A DNA stretch of 31,576 nucleotides, from the IMG/VR virus record IMGVR_UViG_3300042868_005039, positions 1 to 31,576 of that record. The stretch is one strand, 5' to 3'. Positions 12,751 through 20,349 of this stretch are shown here, one piece after another. Made by a program: the position numbers and the translations under genes. The notes under the pieces are model-generated. The model was not told the DNA's origin. It saw nothing but the letters and a program-made list of their open reading frames with translations, and did not search any database. How positions within the stretch are numbered: the first letter of the stretch is position 1; the number at the start of each line of letters is the position of its first letter. Source of the DNA: a virus.

Positions 12751-13143
12751 TCAGCTAAAATATTTATCAATTTCAAAAATCACCTGGTCGAGTGAGTAGC
12801 TGACGAGGACATGCCAATTGTGGGCTATAAAGTGCCTGCGCATTTCATTCTGATGATCTGTGCATTTATTTTTTCCCACCTTCAATTCAATGGCAAATCC
12901 GTAGCAGTTTTTACGAGGCTCTAAAATCAAGATGTCAGGGATTCCGGCCTTGACTCCCATCGCTTTGAGTTTAGCGGCTTCAGCTACGTTCCTGTGGCCT
13001 CCATTCGGACAATGGAACCATAGCACACCTTTCGCATCCAGATACCGAGCAACGGCTTTCTGGAAATTATCCTCCGATCCGATGTAGGGTTGGAACTCCC
13101 CTAATTTATTGTATGGTATAATTGACATTGAGAAACCCGGCAT
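12751..13143 (-). CDS. VRR-NUC domain nuclease (130 aa)
   Basis: The core has the VRR-NUC pattern: ...EDNFQKAVARYL, HCPNGGHRNVAEAAKLKAMGVKAGIPDILIL, FAIELKVGKNKCTDHQNEM. The catalytic set is the PD of GIPD, E-x-K in IELK and the Q of DHQ. These stand-alone phage nucleases act on branched or flap DNA. The start MPGFSMSIIPYN at 13143 is preferred over longer frames that run through the divergent operator; 13128 is a second option. It is divergent from the HTH gene at 13198, with a palindrome between them. Confidence 0.85.
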   Translation of the reverse strand: MPGFSMSIIPYNKLGEFQPYIGSEDNFQKAVARYLDAKGVLWFHCPNGGHRNVAEAAKLKAMGVKAGIPDILILEPRKNCYGFAIELKVGKNKCTDHQNEMRRHFIAHNWHVLVSYSLDQVIFEIDKYFS

Positions 13144-13166
13144 TATTTCTTTCAATATTGCAAAAA

Positions 13167-13184
13167 GTTGCATAGTATTGCAAC
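13167..13184. promoter_or_regulatory. Palindromic operator between divergent early genes
   Basis: GTTGCA-TAGTAT-TGCAAC is a perfect inverted repeat (6-bp arms, 6-bp spacer) 14 bases before the HTH gene and 24 bases from the nuclease start. The neighbouring HTH protein is the obvious candidate to bind it. The related TGTTGCAAAT occurs at three other promoters. Confidence 0.6.
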
Positions 13185-13197
13185 AGAAATTTTGAAA

Positions 13198-13419
13198 ATG
13201 GCAAAGAAACGACAAGCGGAAAAAGTAGTTATGGCTCTTACGCCATCTGACTTTTCGAGGCTTTACAATATACCAAAGTATGCAATTACAAGGCATACTG
13301 ACAGATTTAAGTGGGCTGAAACAGTTGAAGGATGTAAACCGAAAATACTTGACTGTGAGGAAAATGCACTTGCTGCTCTACACATTGAAGCGACAAGGCA
13401 CAAACGATTTCGAAAATAG
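13198..13419 (+). CDS. Small helix-turn-helix regulator (73 aa)
   Basis: The start MAKKRQAEKVVMALTPSDF is chosen over a TTG frame that runs through the operator. LTPSDFSRLYNIPKYAITRHTDRFKW reads as a MerR/excisionase-type helix-turn-helix, and CEENALAALHIEATRHKRFRK as the following wing and helix, giving a basic protein. It is divergent from the VRR-NUC gene and its own perfect palindrome suggests autoregulation. It is probably the early switch of the region, though this is inferred. A strong terminator follows. Confidence 0.65.
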   Translation: MAKKRQAEKVVMALTPSDFSRLYNIPKYAITRHTDRFKWAETVEGCKPKILDCEENALAALHIEATRHKRFRK

Positions 13420-13452
13420 TAATGGTTATCAATTTGTTATTCATGTTGAAAT

Positions 13453-13480
13453 TAGGTCGGATTTTCTGACCTATTTTTTT
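13453..13480 (+). terminator. Strong rho-independent terminator after the HTH gene
   Basis: TAGGTCGGA-TTT-TCTGACCTA forms a 9-bp stem with one G-T wobble, followed by seven T (13474-13480). It isolates the HTH gene from the SSB-like operon. Confidence 0.85.
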
Positions 13481-13496
13481 GTCCTTTTTACTTTTT

Positions 13497-13529
13497 TTTG
13501 TTGCAAATGAAATAATTGATTTATCTTTG
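13497..13529 (+). promoter_or_regulatory. Promoter of the SSB-like operon
   Basis: TTTG (13497-13500) followed by TTG, then TATCTTTG (13522-13529), spacing 18-21 bases, an excellent match to the Bacteroidota consensus. TGTTGCAAAT (13499-13508) overlaps the -33 box. The leader to the ATG at 13554 is A-rich without a Shine-Dalgarno sequence. Confidence 0.85.
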
Positions 13530-13553
13530 TCGAAACTTTAAAAAACAAAAACA

Positions 13554-14213
13554 ATGGCGATAACCGCAACCAATTCAGGCGGCTCATCTTATGAGCCAAT
13601 TCCGGCAGGTACATACCTTGCCCGATGTTATTCGATGGTTCAGATTGGAACCGTCAAAGAGGAGTTCCAAGGTCTGGAAAAACAAGTGAACAAGGTCAGG
13701 ATCACTTGGGAACTTCCGACCGAAATGAAAGTGTTCAATCCAGAGAAGGGTGAGCAACCACAAGCGATCAGTAAGGAGTTCACATTGTCGATGCACGAGA
13801 AGTCAAGCCTACGGGCCTTCCTGACCTCTTGGAGAGGTAAGGGATTTACCGAGGATGAAGCCAAGGCATTTGATGTCACCAAGCTTCTTGGTGTGCCTTG
13901 TATGCTTAGCATCGTACATGAACCGGGCAAGAAAGACCCATCACGGATTTACGATAAGATTGCATCGGTCAGCACAGTAATGAAGGGTGTCATTATGCCT
14001 CCACAGATCAATCCATCGTTCGAGTTCACTCTTGAAAACTTTGACCAGAATAAGTTTGACTTCCTGCCAGATTTCTTGAAAGATAAGATTCGTCAAAGCA
14101 AAGAGTACAAGACCATGATCAGCCCAGAGATTAGGCACATGGAAGAAACGAATCAAAAAGTTTCTGAATTTCAGGTTGCAGATAACGAAGAATTAGAGCC
14201 ACTTCCATTTTAA
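13554..14213 (+). CDS. Single-stranded DNA-binding-like protein (219 aa)
   Basis: The N-terminal part (IPAGTYLARCYSMVQIGTV..., VNKVRITWELPTEM) has the look of phage SSB/DUF669-type OB-fold proteins. The C-terminus is acidic and ends NEELEPLPF, very like the LPF/IPF tail through which SSBs recruit partners. Length is normal for phage versions. It has its own strong promoter, as expected for a protein needed in large amounts during replication, and is followed 3 bases later by a partner-like gene. Confidence 0.75.
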   Translation: MAITATNSGGSSYEPIPAGTYLARCYSMVQIGTVKEEFQGLEKQVNKVRITWELPTEMKVFNPEKGEQPQAISKEFTLSMHEKSSLRAFLTSWRGKGFTEDEAKAFDVTKLLGVPCMLSIVHEPGKKDPSRIYDKIASVSTVMKGVIMPPQINPSFEFTLENFDQNKFDFLPDFLKDKIRQSKEYKTMISPEIRHMEETNQKVSEFQVADNEELEPLPF

Positions 14214-14216
14214 GCC

Positions 14217-14681
14217 ATGAACAACATTGAACTTATCAAATCTGGTCCTCACACAGGGGATCAGATTCTTGAATTCCAGAACGAGATTTTGGATTCTGTA
14301 ACAAACGGATTTGAAGACCCGTTATTCCTGCTTGTAAAGCTTAAGGCAATGAGCAAGGCTCTGGATGGTGCAATAGACTCAATTCAGGAATACGCCTTGT
14401 CAGAGGCTCAGAAACACGGCAAATCCTTCGCTATCTATGGCGCAAAGGTTGAAGTCAAAGAAATGGGGACTAAATGGTTCTTTGACAAGACAGGTGATCC
14501 AATCATTGCACGAATTTCCGAGCAAAAAGACCAAATCAGTAAGGCTGAAAAAGATCGTCAATCATTTTTGAAAACCTTAAAAGAAAAAGTATCATTTTTG
14601 GATGAGGAAAGCGGAGAGGTCTTTACGGTCTATCCGGCTCGCAAAGAATCAAAGACTGGAATTGCGATTTCAATAATTTGA
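14217..14681 (+). CDS. Hypothetical protein paired with the SSB-like gene (154 aa)
   Basis: A soluble, charged protein. The first half is helical (LKAMSKALDGAIDSIQEYALSEA), followed by a beta pair (GKSFAIYGAKVEVKEMG) and a long helix (ISKAEKDRQSFLKTLKEKVSFL). Phage genomes often have such a protein beside SSB, annotated as hypothetical or siphovirus Gp157-like. I cannot decide between them. It is 3 bases after the SSB-like gene in the same operon, which points to a DNA replication or recombination role. Confidence 0.6.
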   Translation: MNNIELIKSGPHTGDQILEFQNEILDSVTNGFEDPLFLLVKLKAMSKALDGAIDSIQEYALSEAQKHGKSFAIYGAKVEVKEMGTKWFFDKTGDPIIARISEQKDQISKAEKDRQSFLKTLKEKVSFLDEESGEVFTVYPARKESKTGIAISII

Positions 14682-14722
14682 TAATTGGTTATTTTTTGGT
14701 TGAAAAAAGTACGTGAAAAAAA

Positions 14723-14752
14723 AGAGGGGTTTTTAGCCCCTCTCTTTTTTTT
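14723..14752. terminator. Bidirectional terminator between early and capsid genes
   Basis: AGAGGGG (14723-14729), loop TTTTTAG, CCCCTCT (14737-14743) then CTTTTTTTT on the plus strand; on the minus strand a run of eight or more T follows. It ends the SSB-like operon and the minus-strand capsid operon. Confidence 0.9.
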
Positions 14753-14803
14753 AAGCATATCCATCGGAGTATCCATTTGAATAGGACCCCGTAGGCAGAG
14801 GAT

Positions 14804-15946
14804 TTATACTGCCTGAGTGAAAGCGGCTTCGAAAACACCATTCACACCAGTCAGACGGTCAGTTGATTTGAACAACTCCATTGATGGCGTAAAGATTTCG
14901 AAGAATTGATCCAGGAAGACCGCATAATTTTCTGAGCATTCATCCGGGAGAATTCTCACGTCAATAGATACGTTTGGCAACTGTGGAATTGGCATTGTGA
15001 AACGCTTCATTACTCCGATATCACCGAAGTTACCTACGTACTGAAGGAACGGAAGGTACAACATTGAACCTGGCATAAAGACGATTGCGGCATCTTCAGA
15101 AGCGAATTGATCCACTACGTTCTCATCGGTGAACAAACGCATTTCCTGACCGGCAGCACCACGAACGGATGCAAAGTCAAATCCATTTGCACCTGGCCCG
15201 AAGTAACGGCTATCCTGTTGGAAAATCCGATCCATTGCACCGTAACCAGAGATGATGTGAGGCAATCCGTTGAACTTGGTTGCTCTGGCATCCTGACGGA
15301 ACTCAAGCAATCCACCTGCATTGATGCTTCCTGCACCATTTACATACGTTGAACCGTTCTGCACCACGTATGAATTGGAAGCAGCACCACCAACCCAAGT
15401 ACCTTTGGCTGCATCAGCATAGGCTAGGATTTTCTTGTTCACGGCCTGAATCATGGCATCCATTGACAATTGGAAGTCGCTGAACATCTCACGAATCACG
15501 GAAAGTTCAGTTGTAGCTGAACCCATTTCAGAGGCTTTCATCACAATCTGACGAGGGTCTTTTGAACCAGTCAAACGTACAAGTTCAGAGTAGCTAGAAT
15601 CGTACTGACGAACAGTTGATTCGTTCAAAAGGAACTTACCACCGACATAGTCAGTAATTGTTACAACTTCTTCTTCGTAAAGCAACTCCGAACCTGGAGT
15701 ACAATCTTTAGATGAAACGGTATCATCGGCAGTCTGGCGTTGCTTGGTAACAACACGTACTTGCTTCTGATGTCCAGTTCCGTCATCGTTCGCCAACCGG
15801 ATGATCTTACCAGAGGCAAGGTTCTCAGCGGTATTTAACGCTCCGAGTGCGCCAGTATTAATACCGACCGTCTCAGCGTTGTTGATCAAGTTCGCTGTTA
15901 ACGAGGTAAGCACCCCTAGCGAAATATTATTTAATGCAACAGACAT
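14804..15946 (-). CDS. Probable major capsid protein (380 aa)
   Basis: Length, neutral composition and place suit a HK97-type capsid protein: last gene of an operon, directly after a scaffold-like gene and before a strong terminator. Visible features are an N-terminal helical arm (ISLGVLTSLTANLINNAETV), a long helix (FSDFQLSMDAMIQAVNKKILAYADAA) that may be the spine helix, glycine-rich segments (YVNGAGSINAGGLLEF) and a beta-rich C-terminal half with ISGYGAMDRIFQQDSRYF and DAAIVFMPGSMLYLPF. No named family motif is decisive, so this rests on context and overall pattern. Confidence 0.7.
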   Translation of the reverse strand: MSVALNNISLGVLTSLTANLINNAETVGINTGALGALNTAENLASGKIIRLANDDGTGHQKQVRVVTKQRQTADDTVSSKDCTPGSELLYEEEVVTITDYVGGKFLLNESTVRQYDSSYSELVRLTGSKDPRQIVMKASEMGSATTELSVIREMFSDFQLSMDAMIQAVNKKILAYADAAKGTWVGGAASNSYVVQNGSTYVNGAGSINAGGLLEFRQDARATKFNGLPHIISGYGAMDRIFQQDSRYFGPGANGFDFASVRGAAGQEMRLFTDENVVDQFASEDAAIVFMPGSMLYLPFLQYVGNFGDIGVMKRFTMPIPQLPNVSIDVRILPDECSENYAVFLDQFFEIFTPSMELFKSTDRLTGVNGVFEAAFTQAV

Positions 15947-15969
15947 TATTTTAAAATGGAATTACCGAA

Positions 15970-16863
15970 CTAACCCATGTTGGGTATGTTCAGGTTCGCC
16001 AAGGCATTCGTCACCATTGGGTGTTGCTTCGGCTGAGTGCTACCACCGCCAGAGGGAGGGGTAAAGGGGGGAGTGGGTGAAGGATTCGGATTGCCACCTC
16101 CTGATTCCTTCATAAGTTTATGTTCCTGCAATATTACTGAATGCAGGTCATTAAATGCAAATTCTTTCCCTGATACCACCAAAGGCAATGTTTCATCCTT
16201 TGCGTTTACCAACCGGGCTGATAGCGTGTCAGCATCAAATACCAACTTAGCTTCAAGTTTAGAAAGTTGAGCAGACATTGCAGCGTTATAGGTTGCCTCT
16301 CTGGCTATCTCAGGAATAGCATCATTCCATTGAACCGAGGCCAGTTGATTTCGCATCCAGAGATTTTGTTGCTTGGCTTTTTGCGTTTCTAGAATCTGGA
16401 ACTTTTCAGATTCAAACTTTTTAGTTGCATCTTCCAAAGCCTTCTGAGCCTCTGACAATTTACGAACGTATTCATCCGATCCAGGCTTGTGTTTCTTGGC
16501 CTCGTCAATTCTGGAATTGTACTTATCCAGAATCTTACTCATTCTTTGCCCGGTAGATTTGGAAGCAGCTTTGATTTCTTCGATCTCAGTATCGTCAAAC
16601 CCTGATGCCTTGAGTTGATCGAATACGGCTGATTCCATCCCGTTGAACGCCATGCCGGTGAAATGGTTTTTGAGGTCAAGATTTGACTTGGCCGTATTGA
16701 AATCCATCAGGTTTGTGTTCACCTGGTTCACTACGGAATCCGGCAATTCCAATGCCTTTAATGTATCAGCAGCAGATCCGGCCAATGCCAGATCAAACTC
16801 CTGATTATCCTTTATTCCGGCTCTTGCCGCAATGCTCTTAATAAAGTCGAGTGCAGTTGCCAT
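15970..16863 (-). CDS. Scaffold-like coiled-coil protein (297 aa)
   Basis: A long helical, charged protein (about residues 95-170, e.g. KKHKPGSDEYVRKLSEAQKA, with more coiled coil after it). A glycine-proline linker (GGGNPNPSPTPPFTPPSGGGS) and a short C-terminal helix ending NALANLNIPNMG follow. A coiled-coil body plus a small C-terminal capsid-binding helix is the classic plan of internal scaffolding proteins, and the gene is just upstream of the capsid gene. No protease is seen nearby. The role is inferred. Confidence 0.65.
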   Translation of the reverse strand: MATALDFIKSIAARAGIKDNQEFDLALAGSAADTLKALELPDSVVNQVNTNLMDFNTAKSNLDLKNHFTGMAFNGMESAVFDQLKASGFDDTEIEEIKAASKSTGQRMSKILDKYNSRIDEAKKHKPGSDEYVRKLSEAQKALEDATKKFESEKFQILETQKAKQQNLWMRNQLASVQWNDAIPEIAREATYNAAMSAQLSKLEAKLVFDADTLSARLVNAKDETLPLVVSGKEFAFNDLHSVILQEHKLMKESGGGNPNPSPTPPFTPPSGGGSTQPKQHPMVTNALANLNIPNMG

Positions 16864-16864
16864 A

Positions 16865-17263
16865 TTAGATCAGGGGATTGTTTTCGGTGGTTTCTGACTC
16901 GATCGTTTCTTTGTCGGCCTTCTTCAAAGCCTTCTCACCTGCCTTCAGTTGTTTTAAAAGTTCAGGATTGGCAAGAACCTTCTGGATCAGTTCATCATCT
17001 GATAATGGGTTCGTGTCCTGCTTGGTTTGAACCATTGTTTTTCCTGATAATTGTGATTCGTAACCGATTGGATAGATACGTTTCCAGATGGCAGGTCTCT
17101 GGTTAACTGGTAAGGAAAGGAACTGTAATGCGGTGGTAGCATTTACTTCAATTTTGGCATCCACTTTCACAAGGCCCGTTTCAGGGCTTATCTTAGTGCG
17201 GATGACCATCGCCCTTTCACCTCTTGCGATGGCTTGACGGATGTAAGCTAATTGATCTGACAT
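16865..17263 (-). CDS. Hypothetical virion-operon protein (132 aa)
   Basis: The protein has an N-terminal helix (DQLAYIRQAIARGERAMVI), then a beta stretch (GLVKVDAKIEVNATTALQFLS), and a C-terminal charged region (LLKQLKAGEKALKKADKETIESETTENN). No membrane or signal segment. It is directly upstream of the scaffold gene (one base between them) and may assist head assembly. No family recognised. Confidence 0.55.
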   Translation of the reverse strand: MSDQLAYIRQAIARGERAMVIRTKISPETGLVKVDAKIEVNATTALQFLSLPVNQRPAIWKRIYPIGYESQLSGKTMVQTKQDTNPLSDDELIQKVLANPELLKQLKAGEKALKKADKETIESETTENNPLI

Positions 17264-17270
17264 ATAAATT

Positions 17271-17939
17271 TTATTGAGTGTGCTTAATTAATGAGGGATT
17301 ACACGGTGTAATCTTAGCCTGACAGATGACATGGTTTCCCTGAAACCCGAATGACTTGACCTTGTCCTGCAACCCGGTCAATTGCCAATCAATGCCACCA
17401 GTTTGGGTGTGGGTTTCATCAAAGAAGAATTTAGCGGCAGTCTGGTTTACAGAATAGGCATGAGTCAGCCACATTCCACAACCGCCAAATAGCAGAGGGA
17501 AGGAATCATTCTTGACTAGCGTAAATTCGTTCTTGATAGATTTGTTGTTGCTGATATATCCAAAGTTCACATAATCCCAATCAGGCATCTTTGCGAAGTT
17601 GGTAAAGACCTTTTCAGCAAATTGACCAAACCGGACATCGTCTTCCAGAATCAAACAATTGTCAAGGCCCGATTCCATGAAATCAGACCAGACCTGACGA
17701 TGAGAAGCGAAGCATCCGATTTCACCTTGGCTCATCAGTTGCTTCCGGTTCTGCTTCTTAATAGAGTTGTCTACACTATGGCCGTATTTACAACCGTTGT
17801 TGGCAGGGAATATCACAGGACTATTGCCATTGATATCAGTAACACCACCGACACGGTCAAACTCTTTAAAAAGGTTTGTCCGTCTGTTTGTGGATTTGGT
17901 GAGACTGATGATGTAGATTTTCTGAAAAGGCAAAACCAT
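17271..17939 (-). CDS. GT25-family glycosyltransferase (222 aa)
   Basis: The pattern of LPS-type glycosyltransferases (GT25) is clear: IYIISLTKSTNRRTNLFKEF at the N-terminus, EIGCFASHRQVWSDFM, and CLILEDDVRFG carrying the metal-binding EDD. A further FGGCGMWLTHAYSV segment suits the acceptor side. It transfers a sugar from a nucleotide donor. The start at 17939 is chosen because a consensus promoter ends 5 bases before it, which leaves almost no leader; the longer frame would begin inside the promoter. It sits among head genes but has its own promoter and a 24-bp palindrome, so it is controlled apart from them. Confidence 0.85.
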   Translation of the reverse strand: MVLPFQKIYIISLTKSTNRRTNLFKEFDRVGGVTDINGNSPVIFPANNGCKYGHSVDNSIKKQNRKQLMSQGEIGCFASHRQVWSDFMESGLDNCLILEDDVRFGQFAEKVFTNFAKMPDWDYVNFGYISNNKSIKNEFTLVKNDSFPLLFGGCGMWLTHAYSVNQTAAKFFFDETHTQTGGIDWQLTGLQDKVKSFGFQGNHVICQAKITPCNPSLIKHTQ

Positions 17940-17944
17940 GTTTG

Positions 17945-17977
17945 CAAATTTACATTTGAATATTTGATTATTCAAAT
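17945..17977 (-). promoter_or_regulatory. Private GT25 promoter with embedded palindromic operator
   Basis: Minus strand: TTTG (17976-17973), 20 bases, TAAATTTG (17952-17945), and the ATG only 5 bases later. A perfect inverted repeat ATTTGAATA-TTTGAT-TATTCAAAT covers 17954-17977, the -33 box and the whole spacer, so a dimeric repressor bound here would block the promoter. Confidence 0.75.
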
Positions 17978-17996
17978 ACGTTGCAATCGTAAATGG

Positions 17997-18467
17997 TTAA
18001 CACCTTTCACAGACAATCGTTTCCACGTTCGTGAAATCAATGCTGAAAAAGTAAGTCTCGAAATTGTGTTCCTCAGTTCCGAAATAGGTCTGAGCAATTG
18101 ACTTTGCAGAGTTGTCCGTTCCGGTATAATTTAATCCAGGTATTGAGTTAATAATCCCAGTCAGGTTGAATTCCGCATCAGCATTCTTTGAATTGCCAAT
18201 CAATTTAAAGGCGACCTCTCTCGATAGCTTATTCCGGTATCCACCTTTGACCTGATCCTTTGGGCTTGATCCGGTTCTGACGATGAACAGAACAAGGTCA
18301 TAGTTGTCATTGACGGCACAAGGGACTGCCTGCTCAATACTGGCATAATTAGCACCTTCATTTTCCAAGATGACTTCATGAGCCTCGCCATAATTCAGGC
18401 AATTGATACCGAACTTCAGGCTGATTTTATCGCAAAGTTTAGAAAGGTCGTTGGTAGCTGTTGTCAT
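17997..18467 (-). CDS. Hypothetical virion or tail-completion-like protein (156 aa)
   Basis: A mixed alpha-beta protein starting MTTATNDLSKLCDKISLKFG, with a middle (YDLVLFIVRTGSSPKDQVKGGYRNKLSREVAFKLIG) and a C-terminal beta part (NFETYFFSIDFTNVETIVCERC). The fold order and position just after the gp10-like gene resemble tail-terminator or head-tail joining proteins. No motif proves it. It overlaps the preceding gene by 4 bases (ATGA), so the two are coupled. Confidence 0.5.
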   Translation of the reverse strand: MTTATNDLSKLCDKISLKFGINCLNYGEAHEVILENEGANYASIEQAVPCAVNDNYDLVLFIVRTGSSPKDQVKGGYRNKLSREVAFKLIGNSKNADAEFNLTGIINSIPGLNYTGTDNSAKSIAQTYFGTEEHNFETYFFSIDFTNVETIVCERC

Positions 18468-18928
18468 TTTGAAAGTAGTTTTTGAGCTTGTCTGTTGATT
18501 ACATCAAGACTGACTTGTAGTTCATATTTTGAAGGATCAAAGATAGTTCCAAATCGTCCTTCATTCCATCCTGCCTTCTTAAACTCATCCGGCCCTAGGA
18601 ATCCAATGCCGTAACTATTTGGTCCGGTCGGCCCTGCCTTTAGTGAGTTCATCATTGCACCCGATAAAGTCAGATCAATGATAGCGGTCTGGAATCCTTT
18701 CTTGTTCCTAAATCGCCCATAAGCCCTTGAATAAGCACCGTATTTTTTTGATGACTTAGTTCTCATCTTCACATCTGCCGTGTTTTTACCATCGTTCTGA
18801 ATCCTGCGTTTCATCTCTGGAACAACCACAATCACCGCCTGACGCAAAACTTTATTGGCATCCGTAGCATTCTGAAAGTTAGCCAGTTGTTGAGCCGCAA
18901 ACGCCTGAAGAGAATTATATTTTGGCAT
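18464..18928 (-). CDS. HK97 gp10-like neck protein candidate (154 aa)
   Basis: The order is an N-terminal helix (LQAFAAQQLANFQNATDANKVLRQAV), a basic middle (MRTKSSKKYGAYSRAYGRFRNKKG), a segment LSGAMMNSLKAGPTGPNSYGIGFLGPDEFKKAGWNEGRFG and a final helix. This recalls the helix-basic loop-beta order of gp10/minor tail Z-like head-tail proteins, in which 'LSGAMMNSL' is the usual 'TG.L..S' strand. The length fits. It is the first gene of this minus-strand block, starting beside the promoter of the divergent plus-strand cassette. Confidence 0.55.
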   Translation of the reverse strand: MPKYNSLQAFAAQQLANFQNATDANKVLRQAVIVVVPEMKRRIQNDGKNTADVKMRTKSSKKYGAYSRAYGRFRNKKGFQTAIIDLTLSGAMMNSLKAGPTGPNSYGIGFLGPDEFKKAGWNEGRFGTIFDPSKYELQVSLDVINRQAQKLLSK

Positions 18929-18940
18929 TTCTTAAAATTA

Positions 18941-18976
18941 TTTGTTGCAAATTAGAAAGTGATTCCATTATATTTG
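18941..18976 (+). promoter_or_regulatory. Promoter of the plus-strand glycan cassette
   Basis: TTTGTTG (18941-18947), 21 bases, then TATATTTG (18969-18976). TGTTGCAAAT overlaps the -33 box, as in the SSB-like promoter. The ATG at 19002 follows after an A-rich leader with no Shine-Dalgarno sequence. Confidence 0.75.
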
Positions 18977-19001
18977 ACGGACAAAACAAAATAACAAAAA
19001 A

Positions 19002-19346
19002 ATGACCAACAAATCAGTATTTCACATTTCGAGCATCGTTGTAATGTCTCAGTCACCAATCCGTAGTTCAATCAGCTTGACCTCGGTATCGCTTCACGAC
19101 ATAGCTGAATTGGCTAAATTGTGGGGAGGAACGATTCGGATAACCTTTAAACAAGGTCAATCTGGAGCAATGATCTCTCTTCAAGGATCATTTAATAATT
19201 GTGAATTTTGGGCGCACCATCACACAACTGTATTGGCCGGAAACCTTCAACAAGAGGTCTTTCAGTCTGACTTTTTTGTTGTAGAGCCGGAAACGAATAT
19301 GACCATTATTGATAACCAATATTTAGTCCTTTCGGATGCTTCCTAA
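19002..19346 (+). CDS. Hypothetical protein (114 aa), first gene of the glycan cassette
   Basis: A Ser/Thr-rich, beta-looking protein (FHISSIVVMSQSPIRSSISL, GGTIRITFKQGQSGAMISLQGSFNN) with several histidines (FWAHHHTTVL). No signal peptide or membrane helix. It is directly downstream of the cassette promoter and overlaps the small membrane-protein gene by 11 bases. I recognise no family. Confidence 0.55.
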   Translation: MTNKSVFHISSIVVMSQSPIRSSISLTSVSLHDIAELAKLWGGTIRITFKQGQSGAMISLQGSFNNCEFWAHHHTTVLAGNLQQEVFQSDFFVVEPETNMTIIDNQYLVLSDAS

Positions 19347-19482
19347 TCGAGAAACCCGTAACGAACTGAAAGAGTCCTATCTGGGACTCTTCAGTTGGTT
19401 GATGATCACCATCTGTGTGATCATATTTTTGATTTATATTGTTGCTCCACAAGTCCTTAAGCACTATGGAATCACCCATTAG
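19336..19482 (+). CDS. Small membrane protein (48 aa)
   Basis: The short frame starts MLPNRETRNELKESYLGLFS, with one hydrophobic helix (LGLFSWLMITICVIIFLIYIV) and a short tail (APQVLKHYGITH). It overlaps both neighbours (11 and 17 bases), which is typical of the tight packing here. Such single-pass proteins in phages are often lysis or exclusion accessories, but this one lies ahead of glycosyltransferases. Function unknown. Confidence 0.55.
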   Translation: MLPNRETRNELKESYLGLFSWLMITICVIIFLIYIVAPQVLKHYGITH

Positions 19483-19669
19483 TCAGTACGGTGTTTACTA
19501 CCCAAAAGGATTACTTCGGGGGGAAAAGGGCCGTATCATTAGCCCAGACAGTCAGGTTGTCGTTTTGTCGATTGACAAGGAAGGAACGGCAAATGTTTGC
19601 AGGTTTGGGGATTACAAAGATTCAATTTATACACACGTTAGCAATTTATCAAAGTGGAAAATCAAATAA
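19466..19669 (+). CDS. Small beta-rich protein (67 aa)
   Basis: The start at MESPISQYGVYYPKGLL is chosen because the longer frame from 19439 overlaps the membrane gene more. The sequence alternates charged and hydrophobic residues (KGRIISPDSQVVVLSIDKEGTANVCRFGDYK), suggesting a small SH3-like barrel. It ends inside the first codons of the next gene. No family was recognised. Confidence 0.5.
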   Translation: MESPISQYGVYYPKGLLRGEKGRIISPDSQVVVLSIDKEGTANVCRFGDYKDSIYTHVSNLSKWKIK

Positions 19670-20349
19670 CAGTATGTCTCACATCCTGCGGTCGGTGGGA
19701 TTTATTAGAAATAACTCTTAAAAGTCTGGTTCAGTTTTGGGATGGGCCAGAGCCGGAAAGGTTGCTGATTTACGAAGACCAGGATTTGACGGATCAATAT
19801 AAAACCATCCTGCATGACCTTGTTAGAAAGGCTATAGATGATAAATGGCCGTTTGAAATCTATACCGGAAAGGTTGGGCAGATTAAGGCAATTGATATAA
19901 TGTATTCAAAGGTCACAACGCCATATATTTTTTCAACAGAAGACGATTGGATTACAACCAGAACCGGATTCATCCAAAAGTCACTTGCGATTCTGGAAGA
20001 GAAGCCAATGACCTGTCAGGTCTGGATTCGTGAACCCAATGACCGCAATGGTCATCCGGCAATCGGGCAGGTAATCACTCTTGAATCTGGTGTCAAATAT
20101 CAATTAATGAAGACAGGGTACAGAGGTGTGTGGCATGGCTTCAGCTTCAATCCTGGTCTTCGCAGGTTATCCGATTACCAGAAACTATTTCCGAAAGGAA
20201 TGTACGCTGACATCCATTGGTCACCATCCAATCCATTGCAAGCCGAACAGTTAGTTGGCAAGCAATACTTCCGGCATGGGTTTCGGGCCGCAACACTTTT
20301 GGAAGGTTATTGTAAGCACATCGGTAACAATAGACACGTTCAGCCATGA
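19654..20349 (+). CDS. GT2-like glycosyltransferase (231 aa, GTG start)
   Basis: The N-terminus ITVCLTSCGRWDLLEITLKSL is the usual opening of GT-A (family 2) transferases. YIFSTEDDWITT (about 92-103) supplies the acidic metal-binding motif in place of DXD. The remaining part is shorter than most GT2 enzymes and holds no membrane helix. It probably moves a sugar from a nucleotide donor. The GTG start at 19654 overlaps the preceding stop by 16 bases. It is the first enzyme of the plus-strand cassette. Confidence 0.75.
   Translation: MENQITVCLTSCGRWDLLEITLKSLVQFWDGPEPERLLIYEDQDLTDQYKTILHDLVRKAIDDKWPFEIYTGKVGQIKAIDIMYSKVTTPYIFSTEDDWITTRTGFIQKSLAILEEKPMTCQVWIREPNDRNGHPAIGQVITLESGVKYQLMKTGYRGVWHGFSFNPGLRRLSDYQKLFPKGMYADIHWSPSNPLQAEQLVGKQYFRHGFRAATLLEGYCKHIGNNRHVQP

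Noticed and set aside
13168-13197. TTG-start extension of the HTH gene
   Set aside because: It would begin inside the operator palindrome, while an ATG ten codons later starts the basic domain.
14682-14803. Further small gene between the SSB-like operon and the capsid gene
   Set aside because: Only a bidirectional terminator and a short remainder; no frame with a convincing start.
17622-18101. 159-residue plus-strand frame across the GT25 gene and its promoter
   Set aside because: Mostly complement of the GT25 coding sequence and its promoter. The minus-strand protein has clear family motifs.
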